A DNA stretch of 64,000 nt. Origin: Endomychus coccineus (Eukaryota > Arthropoda > Insecta > Coleoptera > Endomychidae). Shown piece by piece: positions 39,901 through 54,900 of the stretch. Every line of letters starts with the position of its first letter. Within the stretch, counting starts at the first letter, position 1. The position numbers and the translations under genes were made by a program. Location of the stretch: contig OY294068.1 of the NCBI GenBank assembly GCA_958510875.1, positions 152,494,388 through 152,558,387 of the forward strand, read 5' to 3'. The notes beneath the pieces were generated by a model. That model had not been told where the DNA came from. It saw only the letters and a program-made list of their open reading frames with translations, and searched no databases.

Positions 39901-42900
39901 AAGAAGGAAATTTTTGGAATATTCGTGGAATCTGCGTCGTTTTCCCTTCATATTCCTATCTCGGTCCTCGTCCAACTTATCTAATTATATTTTTTCGTGG
40001 TCGCTGAGTATTATTTTATGATTAGAGATTCAAAACCGACGATAGTTTTCCGGAAAACTTAGGAAAATAAAAATTTACCATTTCTACTAAACAAACTTTA
40101 GTTATTTTGTTTTTTGAAAAATGTTGGTCAGTGCTATTGGAATAATATGGTTCCCGGCACAAATTTCACTGAAAGAAGGAAAATTCTGAAAAATTGGTGG
40201 AAAATTGGGTCGTTTTCCTTCAATGGTTTTTCATTGTTTAATAATAGTAATAATCATCAGCCCCATTTTTTTTAACGATGTGTCAGCCATCCTGAACATG
40301 AAAAAATTTCTCATTTTCGTACGGTCTATGAAAATTTAGATACTTCTTGACTGGACTAAAAGTGTACGGCCCAATAGTAATGTAATACAATGACGTAGGT
40401 GTTATGTATGTTTATCAGAACAAAATTGTGTGTAATCGAAATAAGTTTATCCGATATTTGAATAATGAACACATATTTCTATCAGCATCCGAAAACCAGG
40501 CTACTACAACAACTATGTAATGTATCTGTATGTATCGAAAACTGTCTTAATTTCACTCTATTTTCATTTCGCAGGTTACGAGAATAATACAATGATAACT
40601 AGCACTAATGCAATTTTCGTCTCCAACGGAAAAACCAAAACTCCAGTCGCTACTATTGGGATCCAATTCAACCACAGGACCATGTATGATCTCTATAATA
40701 ACATCACAACAAAGGTAATTCATGATTTCTACACATCCGCAGAATCTAACAAGAACATCATGGAGTTATTTGTGAAACTCTAAACCAAGTTCAAGATAGA
40801 GCATGTGTAAACAATGATCAGTACGACCGGTGCATCTCATTGGCTGCCAAACTCGCAATGTCCGCCTCTCCGCAGAATATATTAAGTGTATATTGACATG
40901 GGTTTGAGTTCGTTTGGTTGAATCTGTCCATCACCGATATACACAATTCACCCGTTGCCGATGAGATCCGTCTTCCACGAAAGAGATACAAAAATAGTGA
41001 CTCCACTAGAACAGAAAATGTGATAGCTTCAATTATAACACCGCACTGGTTAACTCTGATGTCTGACATATAATACACTTCTCTACGCTCGTTCAGCGCT
41101 GGTATAATAGTATAACAGCCCCTCTGTAATTTTTAGGGTTCAAATTTTTACGTTCCTTAATTTTGGTCAATCTTAATGTTTTTGGGTGCGTTTATCACAA
41201 ATATGGACATTAAAAATGTCTGGGTCCTATACTACTCGAATTATTGGTAATTTTTTGGGTCCAAATTGTTCCGATATTGGTGTTTTTTTCAAATTTTTCG
41301 GTCATAAAATGATCCAGTGAAAGTTAATAGTTTGTTCAATTGTCAATTTTAAGATAACTGTTTGTCATATCAACTAATGCTTAACATGCATTGATAGTAT
41401 TTTGTGTGTACTTTAATAGTTTTTCATTTGTTTGATATTTGCGACAGGGGCGCTGCAAACGCAAAACGTAATTTTGCGATTGCGGGTCAAAACATTAACC
41501 TCTTAACTCAAAACAAAATTTAAACTGAAGGTATTGATGACTTTCACCTTTGAACCAAAACTTTGGTTCATATGGGCCAATTTGAAACCATTTCGAAAAA
41601 AAAGAACCGAGAAAAATGAGTAAAATGTTTAGGTTAGGTCGTTCGGATCGGGAAAATAAATTGATAGTTGAGTAGCTGAAACATTTACGCACATTTTGAT
41701 ACCAAGCAAAATCTTCTAGCTTGCCTCAATCCCGATAAAACTCATGCTAAGCCTTTTGTGTCAAACTGGGCCCAATTCAGGGTCTTTCGTTATGAGCCTT
41801 CATTCAAACTATAGATGCCTCTTGTGGCATTATATTTTTTCCGCTTCAGCGTTTGACAGAGTCACACAAAAAAAATCAAGTAAAAATCCCAATTCTCAAT
41901 TATCAAAGATGATGTACACTATCGTTAACCCGGGTTCGTACTTATTTTTTCTTTTTTTCACTTTTTTGATAGTTATGATACAAAATCATAATAATCTTAA
42001 TAGCAATATTCATAAAAATAATAATCATAATAATAATAATAATAATAAACCGTTTCGATAGATCACGAAACTGTTTGTGAGTATCTTTTACTCTGTCGAC
42101 TCATCAGTGTGGAAAACTTTTCGGACGAGAAAAACAGTCACGAAACTGTTTGTGCGTATCTTCTACTCTGTTGCACTCATCAGTGTTCACGCGCATCGTC
42201 TTTGTATGTATTATATGTGTGGGTAGGGACAGCCTCCACTTTTTTTGATAGAGAAACATCTGCTTCCTCTCCTCTGATATAATATGTGATATAGAATCTC
42301 TAGCAAGTCAGCGATGAAGACCACGTTTTTTTTTCATATAAAATTTATTATTACATGTATTGGAAACCTGCCTCGGAATCTGCACTTTATTTGTCAACTT
42401 TAATGTTAATTAATTAAGTTTAACATCAATTTATTAATTAATAATAATAATATTAATAAGAATTATTATTATTATGTCATTGTTATTATTATTAATTATT
42501 ATATTATTTTTGCTGTTTTATGATAATTATTATCAAAATTATTGTTAATAAAAAAAAAAAATAAGTTAAGCTATTGAATTTTATTGAACTATTTGAAGGT
42601 ATGGGCTCCAATTAGGTTGTTTGGTTGCCATCCAATTTACTTATTTGTTCAGAAATTGAGTTATCGATCAAAGATTTATCGTGACCATTGTCCAACGCTA
42701 TTTGCTGAAATTTCTCAACTTCGTTGTTATAATTTCGCTGGCTCAAAGGAAATTTTAATAATCAATGGACGAAATTGTTAAATGGAACTATTTTATAATT
42801 AGTTTGTGTAATCAAATCCGCAGGAGTAGGAATACCTATCTGTTTGAGTGGGTCTTTTGTATATGTCAAAATTCAAGTGATTACCATCTCTGATAATGTT

Positions 42901-45900
42901 AATATCAAGCTGCATATCTGTTTCTATTTCTACAGTGAATTTGAGTGCATCATATTGGTTATCAGGCGTGTTCAAAAACCCATGTAAATTAAAACTTTCA
43001 CTCATAATCGAGAAAATTGCACGAACACATCTATTCCAAACTGTTGGAACTTGATTTACATTCGGTTTTAAAGAGGTTTTAAGTTGCACATCCGCTTGTT
43101 TGCTTATAGCAATTTTTTTGAAAGTGAAATATATTTACTCTATACATGAAGACGTAAGGATCACATATTCCAAGCAGTTTGTATACGGAATATTAATATT
43201 CGAAAGCCATTCCTTCAGAATTTTTATCGGATCAGAGATTGCGATATTTGTAAATAGTGAGACAACATCAAATGAAATGAGGGTATCACCAGATTCAGGT
43301 TTGGAATCTTCCAATATAGCAATTAGTTCCTAAAGAATTTTTTACAGACAAACTTGGTGTGGTTTGGAAGTTGCTAAATTCTTTTACTAACCATTTGAAT
43401 ATGTTATACTTGGAACAATTAATGTTTAGAATGATTGTTTAATTCAATTCACTCAAAAAAAAAAGTCTCCTGGGTGGGATCGAACCCGGGTTAACGCCAG
43501 TGTACGTCATCTTTGATAATTAAGAATTGGAATTTTTAGTAGATTTTTTTTTGTGTCACTCTGTCAAATGCTGGAGCAGGGAAAATGGTATACTGAGGTA
43601 GCCACAAGAGGCATCTTTAGTCTGAACCTAAGTTTATAACGGAAGACCCAAAATTCGGGCCGGTAGGGCACATAAGGCTTAGCATGAGTTCCGTCGGGAT
43701 TGACGCAACCTGAAAGATCGTGCTTGGTATCAACATTTGTGTGTATCAGCTATTCAACTATGAATTTATCTCCCAAATCCGAACATTGTAACATGACAAT
43801 TTTTCAAATTTTTGGCAGTTCCTTTTTTCAAAATGGTATCAAGTCGGCCCATATAGACCAAAGTGGTTGGATTTTGGTTCGTACCTGAAAGCCATCAATA
43901 TCTTTCGTTTGAAAAGGTTGGTTTTTTGTCCCGTTATCGCAAAATTACATTTTTTTTCACGAACAGAGCGATTGCAGCGCCCCCTTTGCAAATATCAAAC
44001 GGATGGAAAACTCAAATTGAAGTACGCATAAAATGCTTCCAACGCCCGTCAAGCATTAGTTGATATGACAAACAGTCATCTTAAAATTGACAATATATTA
44101 GGCCCCTCACATTCTATTATTTTCTAATTAGCATCATTTCACTCGTTTCGATGTTTTACAACTTTTTCTGTTATGAAATGATCGAGTGGAACTAAGAGTT
44201 TTTCTAAAAATTGAAGAAACACCGAAGTCGGGCTAATTTGGAGCCAAAAAATTACCAATAACTCGAGTAACATAGGGACCAGAAATTTTTAATGACATTG
44301 CCGTATCAGTGCATTCGAAAACGATTGACCAAAATTAAGGAACGTGAGAATTTGAAGCAAAAACGTCAAAAAAATAATAGAGGGACCGGACTACTATAAT
44401 TACTGGAGAAGGAGAAGGTGCCTATTAGTGGTAATGACATTTCAACCAATTAGACCTTTCAGGTCTTCGTTTAACGTTTCCGTGTAACGTCTCCTTGTCA
44501 TGGCTTCTACCAATTAGGTCCCCCGAAAACATTATTATTTTAAATATGTATAAAAGTGGAAGGGTCGTAATAAACTGAACGGCATTCAATTCAAGATGTA
44601 CATTATAATATTACAAACAGTAATATTGAAACAAAGTCATTACAGTTAAAAAATTTGATGAGTTAAAATGGGTTTTGGAGCAGTAAAATAACTATTAGGT
44701 TAGTATTTCTATTCCCACTATTGTGAATATAATGTGCAGTGAAAATAGATCTAATGTCAGTATGAATTAGCTGGTAATGAATCTGCAAATCTACAGTGAT
44801 AATTAATAAATGACCAGTAATGCAATAGTCGTTAATGGATTTACAAAAACAAATAGCCTGGTATTCCCAAAAAGATATAAAAATCTTACAAACAAACATG
44901 CGATAACGTTGCCGCTTGAAATTTGCTGCGTGTGTACAAGAGCAAGGAAACTGTATCATTACAAAAATAAACTTTCAAATAACCCACTGACCTAGTATTC
45001 TCAAAAAGATATACAAATTTAGCAAACTAACCTGAGATGAAGTTGCTGCTTGAAGTTTCCTACATGTGAACAAGGGCAAGAAAAAACAACCAATTTTAAA
45101 AACAAACTTTCAAATAACCTACTTCCTTTTGTAATCCTTTCCAGGGATTTCAGGAGAAAGAGTCAATACAGGTAAATTTGGATTATTGTGTGTTAGGAGA
45201 CATTGTCAATTTTATTGTTGGGATTTTGAATGGTTATTCAATTTCTGGTGAAATAATTAGATAAGACTAGCAACGTGAGAATTGCATGTCATTTTATTGG
45301 CACATGCAGTGAATCGAGTGACTGACGTATTCAAAACAAAATTTCCGTTAGTACTAAAATTAATTAATTAATGATGGTGATAAAATGACGGAGTACCATT
45401 TCGAATTCAGGTATACAGAGAGATGCTGGTGGATGAGCATTCACTTGTACAACCAATTCTCACAAGATGGGGACCTTGGATCAAATCTGCTTTGTTTTGT
45501 AGCGCATCAAATTATTGAGATTAAAAAAGTAATGAACTGTTTCGACGCATTTTGTGCCCAGTATGTCATAAAATGTCAAACTATTGAAAAATATTTTGAA
45601 TGATAACTATATGAAACAGTCAAATGTTGATCAATTTCTGATCGGAATAGGAAAACTACGAGGGCAAGGTGAAAAGTCTCTGAAAACTGGAACAAGAAAT
45701 GATTTATTCGGTCGAAACTTATTTTATTGTTCAACATAATCTCCTTCTGGTCCAATAGACTTCGTCCAACGTTTTTCTAATTTTTCTACCCCTTCCAAAT
45801 GATACAATTTCGACAATCCTTCAAAATAGGCATTTGTTTCAGCGATGACCTCTATCCTCCGAGCAATTTCATTTCGTTTGGAAATAGATAAAAATCGCAG

Positions 45901-48900
45901 GGGGTTAAATCAGGAGAACGTGGTAGATGACCAATGAACCAATTCGTAGCGCAATTCATGCAATTTTGCTATTGCGACTGCGGAGCTGTGTGCCAGTGCA
46001 TTGTCCTGATGGAAGAGCACTTTTTTCTTAGTCAAATGCCGCTTTCGCTTCAAATCGGCGTCGAATCGATCCAACAGCTCTGCATAATATACGCCAGTCA
46101 TAGTTTTGCCCTTGTAGGGGTACAAATTACTCTTACTTATGGATAAACTATAAGTTCTATTTTATCGCTTGGTTGCCGACAGCTACAGTGAAGATGGCAT
46201 GAGTTATATTTTAGATGTTAAAATTTAAGCACCAGAGTATTTTAACCAACCAACAAATTATGTTACTGAACTAGGGGATTCAAACACTCAAAAGTACCCA
46301 GGTTAAATTACCCTGAAAGTATACAAGAAATGAAAGACTGTACTCAGAATGATTGAAATTTACTGGTAATCGAACTAATTATTGTTGTTAGACTTTATCA
46401 CATAGCTTAATATTAATGAGTTATGAAGTGTATTAAATTGAAGTATAAATGAAGTCAAAATTCTTAAAGTACAGTGAATAGCAGTTAAATTTACATATAC
46501 CTAAATATTCAAATGATTGTTTCAAAACGTTACATAACCAAAATTGGGTATCCTGACCTGGTAATTGCTGGGTAAGAGGTTATACTTGCTCGACTGTGGA
46601 TTGGTACTTCCTACTTGATGTATGGATCCCTGCTACCGTTCTAATACAGTTTCCACGATTGTACATCACAAGTCAATATGCAACTTCTGAATCAGTTTTC
46701 CACAGCAGATTCAACCAACCTCAGAACTTCGTACCCTTGTTGAATTTTTTCACAACATAAACAAAAAAACCTTGAAATCACGAAATGTTCAAACCTCTAT
46801 TGCTCTATTGTCCTCAGAAGACAGACATGAACAGAATACTTAACGATTGTTGAACAAAATTAGGACTAACCTACGTCCTGTCAGATATCACCTGGGGAGG
46901 GTTCTTACTTTTCCTTTCAATCAAACGACTTTACTTCTTGTTCAAAACCAGTCACGTTAAAACTGAGTTTTAATCCCCTAAGGTGCAATAATTACACAAA
47001 TAATTCCAATAATTTCAATCCAAATTGGTAATTGATGCCTTTGCTTTCAACGAAAGAATATTCCCAGAATTTGGTTCCAAACAAAGCTTGGTATCACCTC
47101 CCTGTTGAAATGTAACTTAGAAACACGACCTTCCACTCGAAGGATTTGACCAGAAGTAACGCCATTTTCTCGCCTTTTCCGCCGCTTCGATGTCTCACAG
47201 AACAACCTCGAAATAGAAGCGGTAACTACAGAGTCTGACACTGAACCACCATGACTCGTAAAATATACGGTCTAGCTCAGCTGACGTCACAGGAGTTAAC
47301 CGATTGTAGTACAGCGGCCAGCAATCTCGTGCACTTTAACTCGCCGATCGTCCAATATCATACCTTGGATTTTATCAACGATTTTTGGCGTTGTAACCTC
47401 AATTGAATGACCAGAACATTCGGTGTCCTTTGTGGTCATGCTACCACAACGAAAATCAGTAAATCACTTGTGAATCAATGAATGGTGAGGAATCATAAGG
47501 TTAAACAAGCGATGCTTCTGTTTGCGTAATGTTTTTTCCACCCGGGGACAATGTCTAATCAAGACGCGAAATTCACTTTTTTCCATGTTTACAAAAATCT
47601 TCAAGTTAACTTGCTTTCGATGGGTGTCAAAACAGAACTAAATGACATATCAGTCTGAACATTCTGATGGGTTCTAGTTAATGATGGAACATCACAAATG
47701 TTACATGGGATTTTCGATTGTGGCGCCATTTCTATTTTTCAGGAAATTTTCACCATGCCTTCGTATATGTATTTTAAACAAGTTTATTTGAGATTCGTTG
47801 TACCCTACAAACAAGACTAAGCATTTTCTGATTTCAGTGTACAAATGGGGGCCCTTGCAATATTACTTGCGAGTCCACATATTTATCTTGCTATATTCTG
47901 GACAATAACGCCTACGTTGTACTCAGTGATGATATTGAACACACAGGGCGCTTCATTGGTGATCTCCGGCCTGATATAATGCACCATCTTGTAAAGAATA
48001 AAGTATATCGGTCCACCAGAATGTTTGATTATCAGGGCATCTGCAAGAAGGAGCCTAGGGAGATGAAGCCAAAGAAAACTTGTAAAAGTTCTGCTTACAA
48101 ATTCAGATTGGTAAGTGTATTTATACTGAAGATGGCACACTTATAACTAGTTCTTTGTTCCAGTTTTTCGAAAATTTATTGAAAATTTCTCAGTGGGCTC
48201 TATCGACTGTCATGCTGTTTCTAGATTCTGTAGTAGCCGGACCACAGTACCAGAGTGATAAAAACGAAACTATTGCTTACGAAAAATTGGAAATTAAGAA
48301 AACTTTGCCCACGCCTTGTGATACAGAAATGTGGCTCTTCACATTGAACAATAATTTCAGTTCCAGTCCTCCTATGAACAGTAAACAATCGAAATTTGAT
48401 TGTTTATGGTGAGTGTCGGGCTTAGACTATAGAGTTTCGGCGTTTACACGTAGAAATTCTTCACGAATATTAATAATACTATTGCTATATTCTGAATAAA
48501 ATATTTATTTATAATTGTTGCCACACAAAATTGATTCCTTTTCAATAATGGAGCTCTAAATTTGATACTCGGTGTTAAAAATCAAACACAACCTTTGAAG
48601 GGGGATCAGGGGGCACGGCAGTGCCCTCGCCAAGTCGAGCGCGAAGCAAACACTGCCGTACCATCCTTTACTGGAACCATTTCGCCGCATTTTCAGGCCC
48701 CTATTTGAGAACCTCTGGATAGGACCAGAACGCAGAAATTTGTCATCCAGTAAGCTATAAAATCACATACTTAAAATAAAAAATTTCAAGTCTGTAGGTC
48801 ATTTAGTTCCGAAGTTAAGCGAAAGCAAAGTTTCGCATTTATGACACTCACCCACTCACTCACTCATGATCATCAGAATAGAACTAGTACTTCCCATGAA

Positions 48901-51900
48901 CTCAGAGAGCTGGAATTTGGTACAGAGTTAGGGTTTAATGGCCACATAAAGGGAAAACTATAAAAACTAGGATAATCGAAGATCTGGAGTACCTGGTGAC
49001 CCTTATTTGAAAACACAAGAGCCCATTTGTGTCCTTAATAATATCTATGATATGAAATGGTCTGCCACGGACATTATATGTGACCACGGTCGTATATGTG
49101 TCTATCAATGTATCAGCTGTCTGTCGTATAAACATAAACGTTACGTGTTTGATTTCGCAAGATATATCGTAAAAAATGTCGATAATATTCAAAGACGACG
49201 ACACTTAGTGGCTACCAAGTAGTTGGTATGCCCAAAGACGTGTCTTGTCTCTTCCATTCAATATCTTCCTTGGTGTATGATAGAACTGACTCAACTTGCA
49301 GTATCAGATCTGCTATAGTTGCATACGTTGCTGAACATTGGGACGAAATGCAAGTGTACACGTGTAATGCTGACGGTGACATATACACGAACGCGCAATC
49401 CTACACGAGCGATATGATCAAACCCACTACTTACGGCTCAATGAAATAAATCAATATGCCCACGTTTTTATAAAAAGAAGTGAAATCCCACCAAAAACAT
49501 TCTGTAAAAAACTAGCCAAGTCTCGATGGAGCTGCTTGTTTATCTCTAAAAAGTAATGAAATCTAGACAACACGTGCCAAGTCTAAGGTTCCTTACTGCG
49601 ATTTCCTTATTATTATAGTTAATGTTGTGTGACTTGGCCGTTGGAGGGTACACAAGGGTACAAAACCAGGTGCTCCATGACACCATTGCACCAATCTGTC
49701 GCCAGAACCGCTACCCATTGACGATGGAAAATTGCTACTTGGAAAACGTTGATTCAATAACCAGTCAATTGTAGGCTTGATAAAGCTGCGTATTTCAATA
49801 ATACTTATGTGTAGGCGAGCATGAAACAAACAGTATAAGAAATTATTTCCAGTACAGACGGACTTCTAATCATTGATAGAAGTCTGTCTGTACGTCTATT
49901 TTATGTTAGATCGGTGGTCGATTTGACGCTCCAAAAAGAAGAGAGCAGAAGTCAGCATTGTCAATGCTGAATGCATGTCTTGCACAATCAACAACAGCCT
50001 AAAATGAGACACTAGCGTCCAATTACCAATACCAGTATGGGCTATTATCTCGCTTAACAAACATAGGTAGTTACAACAGATAACATTACGTGTAAACAAA
50101 ATTGACTTGTACCCACTAACGTATAAAGAATGTTCAACGGCCAAGTCACACAACATTAACTATAATAATAAAGAAATCGCAGTAAGGAACCTTAGACTTG
50201 GCACGACTTTGTCTAGATTTATGAACAGTTTATAGTTGATATTCAGTGGTTAATGCACATTATTATGAGCTCCCACTATACCTGTTTTACTCTAACATTG
50301 AATTAGCAGACATGCAGTTTCATGGACAGGATGGCCCGTTTATCTTGGGACACTGCCTTATTCCATAAAATATACGAGGTGGAGAAGAAAAGTTTTGCAT
50401 AAAAGTATCTTAGTTTGATTCATATTTCAACAAATATACAGCGTGATCAGTTGAAGGTGGCACTCGGCCATATCTCGGAAACTACCGGGAAAAAAAATTC
50501 ATCATTACAGTGGTCATGATAAAATCTTGGAAATTATTTTCATCTTCCGAATTTTGCAGCAATTAAAAAATAATAATAAAATTTCCAAATTTCTCCGGAA
50601 ATTCTCACATTGAGAACATTCTTGAAATCATTAGAAAGGATAGATAATTTTGCATCATTTTGGTTCGAAGCTCATTGGCGTAACGACGGCTATTGAAAGT
50701 GTTATCAATTAAATCGATGTAGTTTCTAAGCGACCCATTTCAGTAAACCTGAGCTTGTATGGAGGAGAAGGAACGTGCTTTCGATTGTCGTATCTGTTGG
50801 TACACGATAGTTCCTAATAAAGTTGCTAGAGGGCGTAGTTTGTAATAATAACAGTCGCACATCGATATCTTTTTCAGTTTCAAAGTTATAGTAAAAAATA
50901 TACGTTCGTGTGACACGTGAACCTATTACCTCTATTTTAATTCAATCAAAAGGATTATGTGGGAATTGTTTTCGCTATTGCATTTTCCATACGATATAGG
51001 TAAATATCCACAATTACAACTCTCGAGGATTCTTCGTTGGGTTAGTAAGGTACTTGTGAAATTGGAGTCTGGTGACTAGCCATACTACACTTGCAAAGAA
51101 GGCTATGAATTAATTCAAAAGAACTTGTCAAGTATGCTCTTGTGTTTGTTCTGTTGACAGATACATTCCGATAAACAAAATCTGATATTGTTTATCATAA
51201 TTTATTATACCTAACTTTCTGAAAATGCCTTTCACAAATGAAGTTTACGATATGTTGACAGCATTTTTCCAGTGCTTTGAAAATGCAACATTAGCAATTC
51301 TGCTATGCAGTATCCTAATAGGAGGCAGTATTCCGAAACAGTTTCTCCTGTGTCTAGCTCGACGTCTACAGCAGCATGATTGCGTTCAACTTTGCGAAGA
51401 AATCGAAGGATAAGAGTTGCGGAAAATATGATAAATGTCTTGGCTTATGTACATAATGATCCCCCACCTGAGTATTAGACAAATTTCGAGTGCATCCCTA
51501 CCATATTCAACTTCATCAAGCCCCCTAACTGCTGAAGATTTCGACGAGCGATTACATTTTTGTAATTGGCTCGAAAATATGGCGGCCCAAAATGAACAAA
51601 TTTTATCACAAATTCTGTGGACCGATGAGGTACGTAATTTTTCTTCCATACAAGCTCAAGTCGTTCAGGAACTACATCGATTTAAATTATTACACTTTCA
51701 ATAGCATCCCGCATCTTATCATGGTAGGTACGCTAATGAGCTTCGAACAAAAATGATGCAAAATTGTCTAACCTTTCTTATGATAACAAAGATATACCTC
51801 AGTGTGAGAATTTCAGGAGAAATTTGGAAGTTCAACCGTTTTCGACATATTTTGAATTTTATGTAAAAAATGACGTTTGCAAGGCCTAAAATAGTTATAA

Positions 51901-54900
51901 ATTTTTCATACAAGGAAGAAAGCCTACATTAATAGATTTTTATAATATTTTGAAAACTGTTAATATGGTGTGTTTAAGAAATAAGATTAAAATGAAATTG
52001 AGAAAACTGCCAAAAATCAAATTTTTCAAATGGAATTTGAATTTTATAATATTATCTTATTTAGCATTAAAAAGGGAGGCGAGTTTGTTTGAAGTTGTTT
52101 ATTCGAAACTTTCGTAGTTCGAAATATTGGCAATGAAACATTTTTCTATTATAAAAATGGTATAGTCTGCTATTCGGTTCTTAAGTTGGCCATGACGGCG
52201 TTCAAAAAACAATCCGTACTACAGAATGTCACTGTTGCCTTTTGATAATCATGCTTGCTTAAATTATGGGCCGTTTGTCATGGGCCATTCATCTCAGAAA
52301 ATATAGGGGATGAAGCGAAAAGTTTCATTTAATTACACAGTGTTGTCAAATTTTACGTCCAGATATTTTTCACAACCCCCTGCATTATGTCAGATCTGAA
52401 TAGTCTTTAACGACTAATTCAAAAACATATAGCAACATCTGCGATGCACTGTTTCGGATTTATGCACGTTGATCATTGGTGAATACTTTATTTAAGAACG
52501 TATTACACTAATAAATAAATTGAAAAAAAGGTATAATTTTGAGCAATACAAGTGGTATAAATAGTTTCCAAATACATAACGACATTTCTAACATATTCAG
52601 TTCCATTTAGGTATTGAATACCTTCTCGAATCCGACGTTTGTATTTGTCTACTAGATCTTTAGGTATACCCATAGGAAAAATCTAGAGGGGTTGAGTAGA
52701 GGCTTCTCGGAGGCCAGACATAATTATCATTTCCCCAATCCAGTCTATACTGTGCATTCAATAGTTTGTAATTTCTTCACTTCTGTCATATGGCGTATCA
52801 TCCTGCTGCCAAATCTCTAAAGGCCGGGGTCCGATTTTTATTGTTTGATATATAACTTTCTCACCGGTCAATCTTTTCTCCTGTGATAAACATTAATAAC
52901 GAAGCGAATATACTGAATTTAAAAATGGAAAATAGGTAAACAAGATGATACGTGCCCAAAGATTATGACAAATAGTGACATTCTGTAGTATGGTGTGACA
53001 GCTTTTCTCGGGAACAGATAAGTTTTCTTGTTAAACGGACAATTTGGAACGGGTCACCCCCGGGATGAGTGGTCCAGGGTTGTATATTTCCCGTTGAATG
53101 AAATCTGACAGATATGAATGGATTGATTCCTCACCAGTGAAACGCAGATGCTTATATATATACAGTTTAATGAAGGGAATGATTGATCATAGAAAATACA
53201 TGTACAGAAGAGAATGAATATTTATACCTAGTCTAAATGGAAAAAAAAATTCATTGAATCAATTCAAATGATTAAGTCAAGTATTCGACCTAGTCGGGAT
53301 AGTTTGCAACAATTAAACAATCGGAAGTTTTAGAATATTATTCAAATCAGAATGTTTATTCGCGTGATACAGTTGTTAACCTCGAACAGATGGTCTTCGA
53401 AAAAAACTTGAACACCAAGTGATGTACGTTTGGAACGTTGACCTGTAATAAGAAACCAGAAGAAATAAGTTAATTGTTCGTCAGTATCTGGGGCACTGTT
53501 GACATAGGTGGTTTGATTTATTTTGAATCGAGAAACTCCACGTGTTCGCTAATAATATTCGAGTTCTTTAATAATCGGGTCAATTCCTCAGCACGAATAA
53601 TAATAATAAATCATTCGGTTTTCGGTACTGTCAGTCGGAAGGAATGTGATGTATTTTTCCTCAAAACAAATAATAAATTATTCGGTTTTCGGTACAGTCG
53701 GTCGGAAGGAATGTGATGTATTTTTCCTCAACACAAATAAATTATCCGGTTTCCGGTACAGTCTGTCGGAAGGAATGTGATGTATTTTTCCTCAACACAA
53801 ATAATAAATTATTCGGTTTCCGGTGGTCAGTCGGAAGGAATGTGATGTATTTTTCCTCAACACCAATAATAAATTATTCTGTTTCCGGTACAGTCTGTCG
53901 GAAGGAATGTGATGTATTTTTCCTCAACACAAATAACAAATTATTCGGTTTTCAGTCAGTCGGAAGGATGTATTTTATCTCAACACAAATAATAAATTAT
54001 CTGGTTTTCTGTATTTGAAGATAGTACTGGGGTTAGTTGTACAATATGTACCTTCGGATCGGGTCAATTCCTCAACACAAATAATAGTAATAAATCATTC
54101 GGTTTTCGGTACAGTCAGTCGGAAGGAATGTGATGTATTTTTCCTCAACACAAATAATAAATTATTCGGTTTCCGGTACAGTCAGTCGGAAGGAATGTGA
54201 TGTATTTTTCCTCAACACAAATAATAAATTATTCGGTTTTCGGTACAGTCAGTCGGAAGGAATGTGATGTATTTTTCCTCAACACAAATAATAAATTATT
54301 CGGTTTTCGGTATAGTCAGTCGGAAGGAATGTGATGTATTTTACCTCAATACAAATAATAAATTATTTGGTTTTCTGTATTTGAAGATAGTACTGGGGTT
54401 AGTTGTACAATATTTACCTTCGGACTTGGTCAAAGTATATGAGTGGATTCTACGGAGCGTGGACGGAGTTTATAATGAAAAATAAAAATAAATTCTCGGA
54501 AATTAACGGAATTGAATTAATTCAACGGTCGGTAATAATATATCTGAATCGTAGTGAAGGTAGGACGGCTGATTCTTCATTCCCCTTCGTGTGAGATCCG
54601 TTCTCCTTTTATACTGGTTTTGGTCCAAAAGAAATAAAACGTCAGAGGTGATCTGAGATTCTGGCAGTCAGCAATGAATTTAATAAGTAATTTCTCATCT
54701 GATAGTAGCTTCAACTTTTTCTACATAGGATGTTCAAAACTTTGATGCGTTAGAATCTCAATCTCGTCGGTGTTATTTCTTTTTCACCAGAGGGGTACAG
54801 TAATTTATAAATAACGAGGGCACTCCGTTACAATGGGTTGTTTTTTAAACGCCGTCATGGCCAACTTGAGCCATATAGCATACTATAGTATTTTCACAAT

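Noticed and set aside
43470..43510. tRNA-like 3' half (gttaacccgggttcgatccc on the - strand)
   Set aside because: It resembles a T-loop/B box, but no matching acceptor stem, D-loop or anticodon arm could be placed upstream. It lies at the inner end of the giant inverted repeat and has a mirror copy at 41925-41940.
53713..54018. 101-codon open frame with a repeating peptide
   Set aside because: It is fully explained by the 66-bp minisatellite; overlapping frames in neighbouring units break with each indel.
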